A stretch of 19,831 bases of DNA from Ruminococcus sp. AF41-9 (GCF_003477525.1 NZ_QUDO01000068.1:1-19831), one strand, 5' to 3'; numbered from the stretch's first letter, positions 1-8,599 are shown. Translations and numbers: made by a program. Notes: generated by a model not told the origin, from the sequence alone.

Positions 1-57
1 AAAAAGAATGATCACATGAATTATGAGCAGGAAATAAAGAGAGAGTATTTAAAATAA
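1..57 (+). CDS. Possible 3' end of an upstream gene (partial)
   Basis: The first frame is open from the window edge and ends at a TAA at 55-57, giving 18 residues rich in Lys, Glu, Asn and Tyr (ending KREYLK). It is followed about 90 bases later by a rho-independent terminator, as expected for the end of a transcription unit. The piece is too short to assign a family and an open frame of this length can arise by chance. Confidence 0.3.
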   Translation, partial: KKNDHMNYEQEIKREYLK

Positions 58-148
58 AATAATTGAATAGTGAAACCGCAAATTCGTTTACTAAGTATAA
101 TATAGAAAGAATACGAAGAGGAAAATAAATTGAATAACGAAGAACATT

Positions 149-201
149 AAAACGGTCATCATTTTTGAAATCAGGAAAAGTAAAAAGTGATGACCGTTTT
201 T
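149..201. terminator. Rho-independent terminator, probably bidirectional
   Basis: A stem of about 13 bp (AAAACGGTCATCA pairing with TGATGACCGTTTT) encloses a loop of roughly 20 bases, with an A-run before and a T-run after. It can therefore terminate on both strands. It separates whatever lies left of the window from the pseudouridine synthase transcript. Confidence 0.75.
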
Positions 202-244
202 AATATGTAGTTTTTGTATGACACTTTGATGTAAAAAGCATTCG

Positions 245-273
245 TTGCGTAAATGGGAAATTTAAGATATACT
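245..273 (+). promoter_or_regulatory. Sigma-A promoter for the pseudouridine synthase gene
   Basis: TTGCGT (245-250) and TATACT (268-273) are separated by exactly 17 bp. The predicted RNA start is near 280, just before the AGGAGGG at 283-289. This also argues that the ATG at 278 is not the translation start. Confidence 0.65.
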
Positions 274-298
274 CTCCATGAAAAGGAGGGCTTTTTTT

Positions 299-1051
299 AT
301 GTGGATCAAAGATATCAGAGATTATATTTTATATGAAGATAGAGAAATTTTGGTATGTCATAAGCCGGCAGGAATTGCTGTTCAGAATGCGCGGGTTGGC
401 AGTATGGATATGGAGAGTCTGCTGAAGAATTATATTGCGCAGAAGAATCCGGGGAAGATGCCGTATCTGGGGATTATCCATCGTCTGGATCAGCCGGTGG
501 AAGGTGTTCTTGTGTTTGCTTTGAATGGAAAGGCTGCGGCTGAACTGAACCGGCAGATGACTTCCGGAGGGATTGAGAAGATTTATCTGGCGGTGACAGC
601 TGGACATATAACGCAGGAGAAAGCGGTTCTGGAGGACTGGTTGAAGAAGGATAACAGGACGAACAGTTCGGCTGTGGTTCCGGCGGGGACAGCAGGGGCG
701 AAGAAGGCTGTGTTGTCTTATGAAGTGATTGAACAAAAAGAAACAGGGAATAAGACAGGTGGAGAAGCTGTAAGAGAAGGACAGGAAGCGGAACCGACAG
801 AGATTAGGAGTCTGCTGCGGATTCATCTGGATACCGGGCGGCATCATCAGATCAGGGTGCAGATGGCACATGCGGGAATGGCACTTGTGGGAGATAAGAA
901 GTACAATTATGATAAGGAAGAAAATGGGCAGGAGCCGCTGGCGCTTTGTTCGGCAAAGCTGGGATTCAGGCATCCTGTGACAAAGAAGAAAATGGAGTTT
1001 CAGGTGGTTCCGACCGGAAGTGCGTTTCGGATTTTCCACACGGGTTTATGA
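299..1051 (+). CDS. RluA-family RNA pseudouridine synthase
   Basis: Converts specific uridines in RNA to pseudouridine in the cytoplasm; whether the target is rRNA or tRNA cannot be told from sequence. The family motif HRLDQPVEG lies at residues 61-69, with Asp64 as the expected catalytic aspartate. The second conserved block, RIHLDTGRHHQIRVQ, is in the C-terminal half. No N-terminal S4 domain is present, so it is one of the short single-domain members (250 aa). A poorly conserved, charged Gln/Glu/Lys/Gly-rich insert precedes the second block. The start at 299 is chosen because AGGAGGG at 283-289 is 9 bases upstream, while the in-frame ATG at 278 overlaps the promoter and precedes the ribosome site. 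The gene appears monocistronic. Confidence 0.9.
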   Translation: MWIKDIRDYILYEDREILVCHKPAGIAVQNARVGSMDMESLLKNYIAQKNPGKMPYLGIIHRLDQPVEGVLVFALNGKAAAELNRQMTSGGIEKIYLAVTAGHITQEKAVLEDWLKKDNRTNSSAVVPAGTAGAKKAVLSYEVIEQKETGNKTGGEAVREGQEAEPTEIRSLLRIHLDTGRHHQIRVQMAHAGMALVGDKKYNYDKEENGQEPLALCSAKLGFRHPVTKKKMEFQVVPTGSAFRIFHTGL

Positions 1052-1079
1052 AGGAACGGTGAAAAAAGTGTAAAATCTC

Positions 1080-1107
1080 TGGACGAATTTCTTAAAATGT
1101 GTATAAT
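1080..1107 (+). promoter_or_regulatory. Likely promoter for the lipoprotein gene
   Basis: A perfect TATAAT at 1102-1107 is preceded, with 16 bp spacing, by TGGACG at 1080-1085 (4 of 6 match to TTGACA). It leaves a leader of about 135 bases before the lipoprotein start. The leader holds a small TTGC/GCAA hairpin (1121-1133) but no riboswitch class that I recognise. Confidence 0.55.
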
Positions 1108-1250
1108 GTAAAAAAGATATGTTGCTGAGAGCAAAGGTAACAGTGACATAGGGATATGCGTAGCGGAAAAGAAAGACAGACGATAGCCTGAAAGATATGA
1201 TAATACAATACACATGGATGATGAAATGGTGAAAGGAAGAGGAGATCAGA

Positions 1251-2360
1251 ATGAAGAGAGCGGCGGTAGCAGCGATAGGTTTGATGACAGGGCTGACGAT
1301 GCTGACAGGGTGCAGTAAAGCAGAAGTGGAAGAAACAATTCAGCCATTAGTGGCAGACGCTATCGAAGAAACTGATTCAGAAGCAGAAGCGGTGGAAGAA
1401 CAGGATGAGAGTCCGCTTATTCCGGAGATTGATACCAGTGTGAAGATTGAGGCCGGTTCCAGGATCGCAGTAGTGAGTAAATCTACGCAAGGTGAATACT
1501 GGAAACTTGTGAAGAAAGGCATGGAGGAAGCGGTAAAGGCGATCAATGAGGCGTATGGCTTTAAGAAGGATGAGCAGATTACCATGACTTTTGAGGGACC
1601 GGATGATGAACAGGATGTGGAGAGTCAGATCAATATCATAGATGCGGTCATTGCTGAGAATCCGGATGTTCTGTGTATTTCGGCAAGTGATGTGGATTCC
1701 TGTCAGGCGCAGCTGGAAGCTGCGAAGGAGAATGGAATCCCGGTGATTTCATTTGATTCCAATGTATCAGAGAATAAGCTGGTCAGGGCGTACCGTGGTA
1801 CAGATAATGTACAGGTAGGTAAGATGGCGGCATACCGTCTTGGGACTACCATTGGAAAGATGGGAAGAGTTGCCGTATTTTCCGCACAGGAGAAGACACA
1901 GAGTGTTCAGGACAGAGTAGAGGGATTTGTGACTAATATTGAGAAATATGGGGATATTGAAGTTGTGGAGATCGTTTACTCTGATCAGGTAGATGATATG
2001 GAGGCTGCCATGAAAGAAGTTCTGGATAAATATCCGGGACTGGATGGCGTGTTCTGTACAAATGCGGATATTACAGAGATGTATCTGGACATGGATAAGA
2101 GCGAGGAGAGCGATCTGCCTGCTCTGGTAGGGGTGGATGCGACATCAAAGCAGCAGGAAGCAATCAGAAACGGTGATGAGATCGGATGTGTTTCCCAGCA
2201 GCCTTATGCAATGGGGTATCAGACCATATGGGCTGCAATCCAGACAACTGCCCCGAAGAAATCTGTAACTATTGAGAAAGAGGTACTGATCAGTCCTGCA
2301 TGGATCGAACCGAAGGCTCTGGATGATCCGGAGTACAGCGCTTATCTGTATACGGAATAA
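1251..2360 (+). CDS. Substrate-binding lipoprotein (periplasmic sugar-binding-like, Peripla_BP_4 type)
   Basis: Predicted surface lipoprotein that binds a small ligand, probably a sugar or related compound. Residues 1-21 form a lipoprotein signal ending in the lipobox LTGC, with Cys21 as the lipid anchor. Residues about 22-65 form a strongly acidic, low-complexity linker rich in Glu, Asp and Ala. The rest follows the RbsB-like fold: RIAVVSKSTQGEYW at the start, a VLCISASD strand, IPVISFDSN, GRVAVFSAQ, and a late ALVGVDATSKQQEAI and GCVSQQPYAMGYQ. Length (369 aa) is normal for the family plus linker. An AGGAGA-like site lies just before the ATG. No permease or ATPase gene is next to it, so it is an orphan receptor that may serve a transporter elsewhere or a sensory role. 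The ligand cannot be assigned. Confidence 0.85.
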   Translation: MKRAAVAAIGLMTGLTMLTGCSKAEVEETIQPLVADAIEETDSEAEAVEEQDESPLIPEIDTSVKIEAGSRIAVVSKSTQGEYWKLVKKGMEEAVKAINEAYGFKKDEQITMTFEGPDDEQDVESQINIIDAVIAENPDVLCISASDVDSCQAQLEAAKENGIPVISFDSNVSENKLVRAYRGTDNVQVGKMAAYRLGTTIGKMGRVAVFSAQEKTQSVQDRVEGFVTNIEKYGDIEVVEIVYSDQVDDMEAAMKEVLDKYPGLDGVFCTNADITEMYLDMDKSEESDLPALVGVDATSKQQEAIRNGDEIGCVSQQPYAMGYQTIWAAIQTTAPKKSVTIEKEVLISPAWIEPKALDDPEYSAYLYTE

Positions 2361-2427
2361 GAATTGTCAGATAACAGGTCAGGGGTAAAATATTTGCTGC
2401 CTCTGAGATTATATAATTAATAATACG

Positions 2428-2494
2428 AAAAACACGAAAGCAAAAGAACAGGAACATCATATGTGTTTCTGGAGAAGTCTGCTTTCGTGTTTTT
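2428..2494 (+). terminator. Terminator after the lipoprotein gene
   Basis: A 15-bp arm AAAAACACGAAAGCA (2428-2442) pairs perfectly with TGCTTTCGTGTTTTT (2480-2494), with a 37-base loop and a T-rich tail. The A-rich left flank means it may also work on the minus strand. Confidence 0.75.
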
Positions 2495-2518
2495 TATTTT
2501 GAGAAAATATATCAATAT

Positions 2519-2559
2519 AAAAGAAGCCATACTATGGAGAAAAGAAGCCATACTATGGA
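2519..2559. repeat. Tandem 20-bp repeat, each copy containing a perfect palindrome
   Basis: Two identical 20-base copies (2519-2538 and 2540-2559) are separated by one G. Each contains the 11-base palindrome CCATACTATGG (2527-2537 and 2548-2558), so the palindrome centres are 21 bp apart, about two helical turns. They lie about 115 bp upstream of the ATP synthase promoter. The arrangement suits a pair of operator half-sites bound cooperatively by a dimeric regulator, but a simple tandem duplication would look the same. Confidence 0.6.
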
Positions 2560-2671
2560 TAAAAAATGCCTGTATGAAAAATATGATTGAAAATAATATA
2601 TCAGTCGTGATAAAAATGTGACAAAAAGATTGTGAGGGCATCAAAATATTTGACCAATTTGTACAATTGCA

Positions 2672-2700
2672 TTGAATTTGCTGAATGAATATGGTAAAAT
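2672..2700 (+). promoter_or_regulatory. Promoter of the ATP synthase operon
   Basis: TTGAAT (2672-2677), a 17-bp spacer and TAAAAT (2695-2700) form a sigma-A promoter, with TGG immediately before the -10 giving an extended -10 element. A second TATAAT at 2706-2711 lacks a good -35. The leader to atpZ would be about 45 bases. Confidence 0.7.
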
Positions 2701-2753
2701 TTCACTATAATTGGATTGGAAAACGAATCTGAATTTAGTAAAAGGAGAAAAAC

Positions 2754-3023
2754 ATGAAACAGTGGTCAGAGATCATCAGAAATGTCACCATGTTGTCGCA
2801 GCTTGGACTGTCTCTTATAACCCCTACGTTATTGTGTCTGGCAGTCTGCTGGCTCATTGTTTCGAGAACAGGAGTCGGGGGCTGGATTTTCATCCCCGGT
2901 TTTTTCTTTGGTCTGGGAGGCTCCGGAACAGTGGCCTATAAATTTTATCTTTCTATTAACAGACAGCAGAGGAAAGAGAAAAAAGGAAGAAAAGATAAGG
3001 TGTCGTTTAACAGACATTCATAA
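2754..3023 (+). CDS. atpZ: AtpZ-like small membrane protein at head of the ATP synthase operon
   Basis: An 89-aa protein of the ATPase gene 1 / AtpZ type. Two hydrophobic segments are visible: about residues 18-36 (LSLITPTLLCLAVCWLIV) and 43-66 (GWIFIPGFFFGLGGSGTVAY). A strongly basic tail follows (RQQRKEKKGRKDK). The LG-rich second segment followed by a basic end is typical of the family. In other bacteria AtpZ and AtpI are linked to ATP synthase assembly and to divalent cation transport; that role is not provable here. An AGGAGA site lies a few bases before the ATG. It is the first gene after the operon promoter and is followed by atpI. Confidence 0.8.
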   Translation: MKQWSEIIRNVTMLSQLGLSLITPTLLCLAVCWLIVSRTGVGGWIFIPGFFFGLGGSGTVAYKFYLSINRQQRKEKKGRKDKVSFNRHS

Positions 3024-3138
3024 AAAGATTTGACATTCATGAAATCTTTCATAACTGTTTACCGGATTCACAGATGATTTTGGACAGTTACGATATTTTT
3101 CTACAGCAAGTATATGATATGGAGGAGACTTGATTTAT

Positions 3139-3558
3139 ATGGACAGTGTAATGGATAAAGTTCAGCCTGCGGTTAAGAAAGAAACCCGGAGAGTTGCGAT
3201 GATCACGGGAATCGGGCTGATCCTGATGTGGATTGTTTTCGGAGTGCTGCATGTGGCAATGCCTCAGAAAGTTCCGTTTGATTATACGGTATTTCTGGGA
3301 GGCGCAGCTGGAGGCATTGTGGCAGTCCTGAATTTCTTTTTTATGGGGCTTGCAGTGCAGAAAGCAGCGGCAGCGACAGATGAAGATTCAGCCAGAATGA
3401 GAATTAAGGCAAGCTATTCTCAGAGAATGATGATTCAGATGCTCTGGGTGATCATCGCAATTGTTGCTCCGTGTTTTCACTTTGTTGCAGGAATTGTTCC
3501 TCTTTTATTTCCCGGAACAGGAATTAAAATAGCAGGAATTTTTCATAATAAGAAGTAA
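3139..3558 (+). CDS. atpI: ATP synthase subunit I (AtpI)
   Basis: A 139-aa membrane protein with four hydrophobic stretches: about residues 18-36, 45-67 (a Gly/Ala-rich segment ending in the NFFF region), 95-115 and 117-130. It matches the ATP synthase I chain in layout and lies between atpZ and atpB. In other species AtpI helps assemble the subunit c ring. GGAGGAG at 3121-3127 precedes two possible starts. The ATG at 3139 is preferred (11-base spacing), because the TTG at 3130 would be only 2 bases from the ribosome site. The 115 bases between atpZ and this gene hold no further gene. Confidence 0.8.
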   Translation: MDSVMDKVQPAVKKETRRVAMITGIGLILMWIVFGVLHVAMPQKVPFDYTVFLGGAAGGIVAVLNFFFMGLAVQKAAAATDEDSARMRIKASYSQRMMIQMLWVIIAIVAPCFHFVAGIVPLLFPGTGIKIAGIFHNKK

Positions 3559-3692
3559 GGTAAGGGCGTTCTGACAAAACGGACATCCATACAGAAACTT
3601 ACAGGAAGAAAAACTGGAAACTGTGAAACAATCGCTGATGTATTGGGGTGTTTGTGGAGCGTACCAGGAGAGACAGGAGGTGAATAAAGAGT

Positions 3693-4451
3693 ATGGAGTT
3701 GGATATTACCGGGGCAAGGATATTCTTTACATTGCCGATCGATGTGCCTGTTCTTGGGCAGTTGAGGATCAGTGAAACTATGGTGGTAAGCTGGCTGGTT
3801 ATGATCCTGATCACAGGATTATGTATCTGGCTTACCCATGACCTGAAGGAAGAAAATATTTCCAAACGCCAGGCAGTGGCAGAGCTCATCGTGGAGAAAG
3901 CCAACAGCTTTGTAATCGGAAATATGGGTGAGAAATTCAGATACCTGATCCCATTTGTCGCAGCACTTTTTGCGACAAGTGTGGTTTCCAACCTGATCAG
4001 TCTTGTGGGACTTCGAAGCCCTACAGCGGACCTCTCAACTGAGGCTGCATGGGCAGTTGTGGTTTTCATTATGATCACAGCGCAGAAGATCAAGACCAGC
4101 GGATTCGGCGGCTATCTGAAAGGATTTACAACCCCGATCGCAGTTATGACACCGTTTAATATTCTTTCTGAACTGGCTACACCCGTCAGTATGGCGTGTC
4201 GTCACTTTGGAAATATCCTTTCCGGTGTGGTAATCAATGGTCTGATTTATGGAGCACTGGCAGTTGCAAGTTCCGCACTTCTGGGACTGATCCCGGGTCT
4301 GGTAGGAGATGTACTGTCACAGATACCGATTCTTGATGTCGGTGTACCTGCAATCCTTTCCGTCTATTTTGACTGGTTCTCAGGAATTATGCAGGCGTTC
4401 ATTTTCTGCATGCTGACAGTAATGTATATTGCAAACGCAGCAGAAGAGTAG
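3693..4451 (+). CDS. atpB: ATP synthase F0 subunit a
   Basis: Stator channel subunit of the membrane sector; it forms the ion half-channels facing the c ring. The 252-aa protein has five to six membrane helices. The essential arginine is Arg170, in the sequence SMACRHFGNILSG, the counterpart of the usual LRLFGN motif. An upstream GFGGYLKGF stretch followed by PFNILSE is also typical. The start has AGGAGGTG at 3675-3682, 10 bases before the ATG. The 134 bases separating it from atpI show no gene. The Cys-Arg-His context differs from the common Leu-Arg-Leu but is a plausible clostridial variant. Confidence 0.95.
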   Translation: MELDITGARIFFTLPIDVPVLGQLRISETMVVSWLVMILITGLCIWLTHDLKEENISKRQAVAELIVEKANSFVIGNMGEKFRYLIPFVAALFATSVVSNLISLVGLRSPTADLSTEAAWAVVVFIMITAQKIKTSGFGGYLKGFTTPIAVMTPFNILSELATPVSMACRHFGNILSGVVINGLIYGALAVASSALLGLIPGLVGDVLSQIPILDVGVPAILSVYFDWFSGIMQAFIFCMLTVMYIANAAEE

Positions 4452-4496
4452 CAGAAACTTTGGCGGAACATACAAAAGGGATTTCCGCTGATCATG

Positions 4497-4543
4497 GGTT
4501 ATGGCCGTATCACTGCCGGGGCGAAAAGGCAGCGGTGGTAACC
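4497..4543 (+). other. Predicted RNA hairpin in the atpB-atpE gap
   Basis: GGTTA (4497-4501) pairs with TAACC (4539-4543), and inside it CAC/GTG and TGCC/GGCA pair with a 3-base bulge. The whole 184-base gap before atpE has no credible gene; the frame 4460-4672 runs into atpE and lacks a ribosome site. The structure has no T-run and so is not a terminator. Confidence 0.5.
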
Positions 4544-4620
4544 GAAGGACTGATGAAAAATTACAGCAGAAGAAATAAAATACCGCAGCAAAGGGGAAAA
4601 AGCTGCAGATTATTATTTAA

Positions 4621-4914
<294 letters not shown>

Positions 4915-4927
4915 CGAAAACAGCAAA

Positions 4928-5001
4928 GATGCCGGACAGGATTTCCGGCATCTGAGATGGAACTTGTGGATGTTTCCGGCAGTAGCCGGGAGAGAATCCA
5001 C
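4928..5001 (+). other. Two consecutive RNA hairpins between atpE and atpF
   Basis: First hairpin: GATGCCGGA (4928-4936) pairs perfectly with TCCGGCATC (4944-4952) around a 7-base loop. Second: GTGGAT (4966-4971) with ATCCAC (4996-5001), and inside it TCCGGC (4975-4980) with GCCGGG (4985-4990) around a 4-base loop. Neither is followed by a T-run. They probably protect or process the mRNA 3' of atpE rather than terminate it. Confidence 0.65.
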
Positions 5002-5027
5002 ATAAGTATAGACAGGAGGTTACAAAC

Positions 5028-5531
5028 ATGCAGGTACAGGAATTAGTAGGAATTGTGCCTTGGAATTTTATAGCGACGATTTGCAACCTTTTTATTCAGG
5101 TATATCTGATCAAACGTTTCCTCTTCAAGCCGATCAATGAGATGCTGGACAAGCGGAAAGCGAAAGCTGACGCGGAGATCCAGGATGCAGTGAAGGCGAA
5201 AGAAGAAGCCCAGGCAATGAAAGCAGAGTATGAGAAAAATATGCAGGAAGCCAAGAATAAAGCAAACGACATTGTGATGACAGCGCAGAAGACCGCTGCA
5301 ATCCAGAGCGAAGAGATGATCAAAGAGGCTTCCAGTCAGGTAACTGCCATGAAAGAGAAGGCAGAGAAAGACATTGCCCAGGAGAAACGTAAAGCAGTCA
5401 ACGAGATCAAAGAAGAGATCGGAGGTATGGCTGTTGAGATTGCCGGAAAGGTAATCGAGCGCGAGATTAATGAAGAAGATCATGCAAAACTGATTGATGA
5501 GTTTATTGAGAATGTAGGTGAGGCATCATGA
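5028..5531 (+). CDS. atpF: ATP synthase F0 subunit b
   Basis: Peripheral stalk subunit, 167 aa. A single N-terminal membrane helix (about residues 9-31, WNFIATICNLFIQVYLIKRF) is followed by FLFKPI and a conserved DKRKAK stretch. A long, charged, Ala/Lys/Glu-rich coiled coil then runs to the C-terminus, which ends with the dimer and delta-binding region. AGGAGGT at 5014-5020 is 7 bases before the ATG. The stop overlaps the atpH start by 4 bases (ATGA), so translation of the two is probably coupled. Confidence 0.95.
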   Translation: MQVQELVGIVPWNFIATICNLFIQVYLIKRFLFKPINEMLDKRKAKADAEIQDAVKAKEEAQAMKAEYEKNMQEAKNKANDIVMTAQKTAAIQSEEMIKEASSQVTAMKEKAEKDIAQEKRKAVNEIKEEIGGMAVEIAGKVIEREINEEDHAKLIDEFIENVGEAS

Positions 5532-6067
5532 CAAAAACTGCCAGAGTTTACGGAGGCAGCCTGTATGATCTTGCCGCCGAAGAGAATCTCGATGGACAGA
5601 TCATGGAGCAGATGAATGAGATCAGACAGATTTTCAGAGAGAATCCGGGATACCTGAAACTGCTGGGAGAACCGGCAATTCCTGAGGAAGAAAGGCTGGA
5701 AATGATTGAAGAAGCCTTTGGTTCACAGGCAGAGAGATATCTGGTGAATTTTCTGAAACTGTTATGCGAACGGAAGATTCTGAGAGAATTTGCCGGATGC
5801 TGTGAAGAGTTTACCAGACGTTACAATCTTGCACATGGCATTTCTGAAGCAGTAGTGACCAGTGCGGTGAAACTCAGTGACCAGCAGATGGAAGCCCTGA
5901 AAGCGAAGCTTGAGAAAGTCAGCGGCAAACAGGTGTATCTGGTTCAGAAAACAGATGTGTCTGTGCTGGGCGGTCTGAGAGTAGAACTGGAAGGTGTGCA
6001 GCTTGACGGCACCGTCCAGAGCAGAATCTCCGGTATCTCGAAGAAACTGAATGAATTGGTGGTATAA
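5528..6067 (+). CDS. atpH: ATP synthase F1 subunit delta
   Basis: Joins the b stalk to the top of the F1 head. The 179-aa length is normal for the family. The N-terminal helical domain starts with [12 protein letters not shown], the familiar A-x-x-Y-x-x-A/S-L-Y-D-L-A pattern. The C-terminal part holds [13 protein letters not shown] followed by [15 protein letters not shown], the conserved delta signature. The start overlaps the end of atpF by 4 bases, and the upstream AGGTGAGG within atpF may act as ribosome site. Confidence 0.95.
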   Translation: MTKTARVYGGSLYDLAAEENLDGQIMEQMNEIRQIFRENPGYLKLLGEPAIPEEERLEMIEEAFGSQAERYLVNFLKLLCERKILREFAGCCEEFTRRYNLAHGISEAVVTSAVKLSDQQMEALKAKLEKVSGKQVYLVQKTDVSVLGGLRVELEGVQLDGTVQSRISGISKKLNELVV

Positions 6068-6075
6068 GATATCAG

Positions 6076-6102
6076 GTCAGGGCAGATACGTTTGACCCTG
6101 AC
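6076..6102 (+). other. Small RNA hairpin between atpH and atpA
   Basis: GTCAGGG (6076-6082) pairs with CCCTGAC (6096-6102) around a 13-base loop in the 68-base atpH-atpA gap. No T-run follows. It belongs to the series of intercistronic hairpins in this operon. Confidence 0.45.
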
Positions 6103-6135
6103 GTCTATAAAATTGTTAAAGGATGGAATGGAAAC

Positions 6136-7665
6136 ATGCAATTAAAACCTGAAGAAATATCCAAGGTCATCCGAAGCCAGATAAAATATTACGAAAATGC
6201 CATTCAACAAAATGAGACAGGTACCATTCTTATGGTAGGTGATGGAATCGCCAGAGCCAGCGGACTTGTCAACTGTATGGCCGGAGAACTTCTGGAGTTT
6301 GAGGACGGAAGTTACGGTATGGCACAGAACCTGGAGGAGAACAGTGTATCCATCGTAATCTTTGGCTCTGATGAGAACATTGGTGAGGGTCAGACCGTCA
6401 AACGGACAGGCAAGGTTGTGTCTGTACCGGTTGGTGATGCCCTGATCGGCCGTGTTGTAAATGCACTGGGACAGCCGATCGACGGAGCAGGCCCTGTTGA
6501 TACAAAAGAATTTCGCCCTGTAGAGAGCAAGGCTCCCGGAATCTGCGAGAGAAGATCCGTTCATCAGCCATTGCAGACCGGTATCAAGGCGATTGACTCT
6601 ATGATCCCGATCGGACGTGGACAGCGTGAACTGATCATCGGTGATCGTCAGACCGGTAAAACTACAATCGCAACAGATACGATCATCAACCAGAAAGGTC
6701 AGGATGTGATCTGTATCTATGTAGCGATCGGACAGAAACGTTCCACAGTAGCGTCACTGGTAGAGAACCTTACCAGAAACGGTGCGATGGACTATACCAT
6801 CGTTGTGGCAGCGACTGCATCTGAATCCAGTCCGCTGCAGTATATTGCTCCTTATTCCGGATGCGCAATGGGTGAATACTTTATGAATAAGGGAAAAGAT
6901 GTCCTGATCATCTATGATGATCTGAGTAAACATGCGGTTGCTTACCGTGCACTTTCCCTGCTGATCCGTCGCCCGCCGGGACGTGAAGCATATCCTGGAG
7001 ACGTTTTCTATCTGCATTCCAGACTTCTGGAACGTGCAGCGAAACTGGACGATGAGCATGGCGGCGGTTCTCTGACTGCACTGCCGATCATTGAGACACA
7101 GGCAGGTGACGTATCTGCCTATATTCCGACAAACGTTATCTCAATCACAGATGGACAGATTTTCCTGGAAACAGAGTTATTCCACTCCGGTATCATGCCG
7201 GCGGTAAACCCTGGTATTTCCGTATCGCGAGTTGGTGGTGACGCGCAGATCAAAGCGATGAAAAAAGTAGCAGGTACACTGAAACTGATTTATTCTCAGT
7301 ATCGTGAGCTGCAGAGCTTTGCTCAGTTTGGTTCTGATCTAGATGCAGATACCAAGGCACGTCTGGAACAGGGTGCCCGTATCGTGGAAGTTCTGAAACA
7401 GAGCCAGAATGCACCGGTTCCTGTAGAGAAACAGGTAGCAATCCTGTATGCAGTTACCAAGGGCATTCTTGAAAAAGTAAAAGTTGAAGATGTAAATGTA
7501 TATGAATCCGGCCTGTACACTTATCTGGATACAGATGCAGCAGGTGTGGATGTTATGCAGCTTATCCGCTCCACAGGCAAACTGGAGCCGGAGACAGAAG
7601 AAAAGTTGCGTAAAGTTCTGGAAGATTATACAGAGAATTTTCTGAATACAAGACCTGAGAAATAA
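6136..7665 (+). CDS. atpA: ATP synthase F1 subunit alpha
   Basis: Non-catalytic nucleotide-binding subunit of the F1 hexamer; 509 aa, normal length. The P-loop GDRQTGKT is at residues 169-176, the same numbering as in E. coli. The Walker B strand is [12 protein letters not shown], followed by [32 protein letters not shown], a hallmark of alpha. The C-terminal region contains [14 protein letters not shown], with the usual helical bundle after it. The ribosome site is comparatively weak (AAGGA around 6119-6123, 12 bases from the ATG), which contrasts with the strong sites of atpE and atpG. Confidence 0.97.
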   Translation: MQLKPEEISKVIRSQIKYYENAIQQNETGTILMVGDGIARASGLVNCMAGELLEFEDGSYGMAQNLEENSVSIVIFGSDENIGEGQTVKRTGKVVSVPVGDALIGRVVNALGQPIDGAGPVDTKEFRPVESKAPGICERRSVHQPLQTGIKAIDSMIPIGRGQRELIIGDRQTGKTTIATDTIINQKGQDVICIYVAIGQKRSTVASLVENLTRNGAMDYTIVVAATASESSPLQYIAPYSGCAMGEYFMNKGKDVLIIYDDLSKHAVAYRALSLLIRRPPGREAYPGDVFYLHSRLLERAAKLDDEHGGGSLTALPIIETQAGDVSAYIPTNVISITDGQIFLETELFHSGIMPAVNPGISVSRVGGDAQIKAMKKVAGTLKLIYSQYRELQSFAQFGSDLDADTKARLEQGARIVEVLKQSQNAPVPVEKQVAILYAVTKGILEKVKVEDVNVYESGLYTYLDTDAAGVDVMQLIRSTGKLEPETEEKLRKVLEDYTENFLNTRPEK

Positions 7666-7688
7666 AGTGATTAGGAGGGTATGATAGT

Positions 7689-8546
7689 ATGGCTGGAAAT
7701 ATGAAAGCGGTAAAGCTGCGTATCAAAAGTGTACAGAGTACCATGCAGATTACCAAGGCCATGGAGCTGGTAGCATCCTCCAAACTGCGTAAGGCAAAGG
7801 AACGGGCGGAAACCTGCCGCCCTTACTTTACAGAGCTTCATCAGACACTGAAAGATATTGCAAGAGAGAATACCGATTTTTCTTCTGTTTATGCGAAAGA
7901 ATCCGCAAATCAGAAAACCTGTTATGTAGTGATCGCAGGTGACAGAGGACTTGCAGGTGGTTATAACACCAACCTTTTCAAATGTCTGGAGACAGCGGCC
8001 AAAGGCAAAGACTATATGGTTTTGCCTGTAGGAAAGAAAGCGGTAGAGTATTTCAGACAGAGAGGGATCGAATGTCTGACAGAACAGTTTGCGGAAGCAG
8101 GAGATATTTCTGTTGCAGACTGCTTTGAGATGGCAAATCTTCTCTGTGCAGAATTCCGAAAGGGAACTTTTGGACATATTGAACTGTGTTATACCGTCTT
8201 TACCTCCATGCTTTCCCAGCAGCCGGAAGTATTTTCTATGCTTCCACTGTCTGATATCAGGGAAGAAAGCGGCGGAAAGGTAGAGACAAGAAATCTGATT
8301 CTGTATGAGCCGGACGGGGAAACCGTATTTGATGCCATTGTTCCGGAATATCTGGCAGGTCTGGTTTACGGCGGTATCTGCGAAAGTACAGCCAGTGAAC
8401 TGGCAGCCAGACGTATGGCAATGGATGCAGCGACAAGCAATGCAGAAGAGATGATTGAACAGCTCAATCTGTATTACAACAGAGCCCGTCAGGCAAGCAT
8501 CACGCAGGAGATCACGGAGATTGTTGCAGGTGCAGAAGGTCTTTAA
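7689..8546 (+). CDS. atpG: ATP synthase F1 subunit gamma
   Basis: Central rotor shaft, 285 aa. The N-terminal helix holds KAVKLRIKSVQSTMQITKAM followed by LVASSKLRKAK, the classic gamma start. A Rossmann-like middle domain includes VIAGDRGLAGGYNTNLFK. The C-terminal helix holds ASELAARRMAMDAATSNAEE and ends with NRARQASITQEITEIVAGAEGL, the conserved catch region. AGGAGGG at 7673-7679 is 9 bases before the ATG at 7689; the ATG at 7681 is out of frame and reads a stop within a few codons. Spacing to atpA is 23 bases. Confidence 0.96.
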   Translation: MAGNMKAVKLRIKSVQSTMQITKAMELVASSKLRKAKERAETCRPYFTELHQTLKDIARENTDFSSVYAKESANQKTCYVVIAGDRGLAGGYNTNLFKCLETAAKGKDYMVLPVGKKAVEYFRQRGIECLTEQFAEAGDISVADCFEMANLLCAEFRKGTFGHIELCYTVFTSMLSQQPEVFSMLPLSDIREESGGKVETRNLILYEPDGETVFDAIVPEYLAGLVYGGICESTASELAARRMAMDAATSNAEEMIEQLNLYYNRARQASITQEITEIVAGAEGL

Positions 8547-8561
8547 AATTAAAATATAATG

Positions 8562-8599
8562 GAACTGTCCGGCGACTGCGGAGGAATGCCGGACAGTTC
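8562..8599 (+). other. Strong RNA hairpin between atpG and atpD
   Basis: GAACTGTCCGGC (8562-8573) pairs perfectly with GCCGGACAGTTC (8588-8599), a 12-bp stem with a 14-base loop. It is followed by TGATATAATT, not a T-run, so it is not a convincing terminator inside an essential operon. It may set a 5' end or stabilise the atpD mRNA. Confidence 0.65.

Larger units (their letters stand above)
2361..2753. other. Non-coding region between the lipoprotein gene and the ATP synthase operon
   Basis: These 393 bases are AT-rich and contain, in order, a terminator (2428-2494), paired palindromes (2519-2559), the operon promoter (2672-2700), and the atpZ ribosome site near 2742-2748. I see no credible gene. 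Open frames here on either strand lack ribosome sites and coding character. Confidence 0.7.

Noticed and set aside
329..1039. 236-codon minus-strand frame
   Set aside because: It is antisense to the pseudouridine synthase, has low-complexity Arg/His/Ser composition and no ribosome site.
2711..2941. 76-codon frame overlapping atpZ
   Set aside because: It is out of frame with atpZ, which has the proper ribosome site, membrane segments and family layout.
3030..3058. TTGACA box in the atpZ-atpI gap
   Set aside because: There is no -10 element at acceptable spacing, so an internal promoter is not supported.
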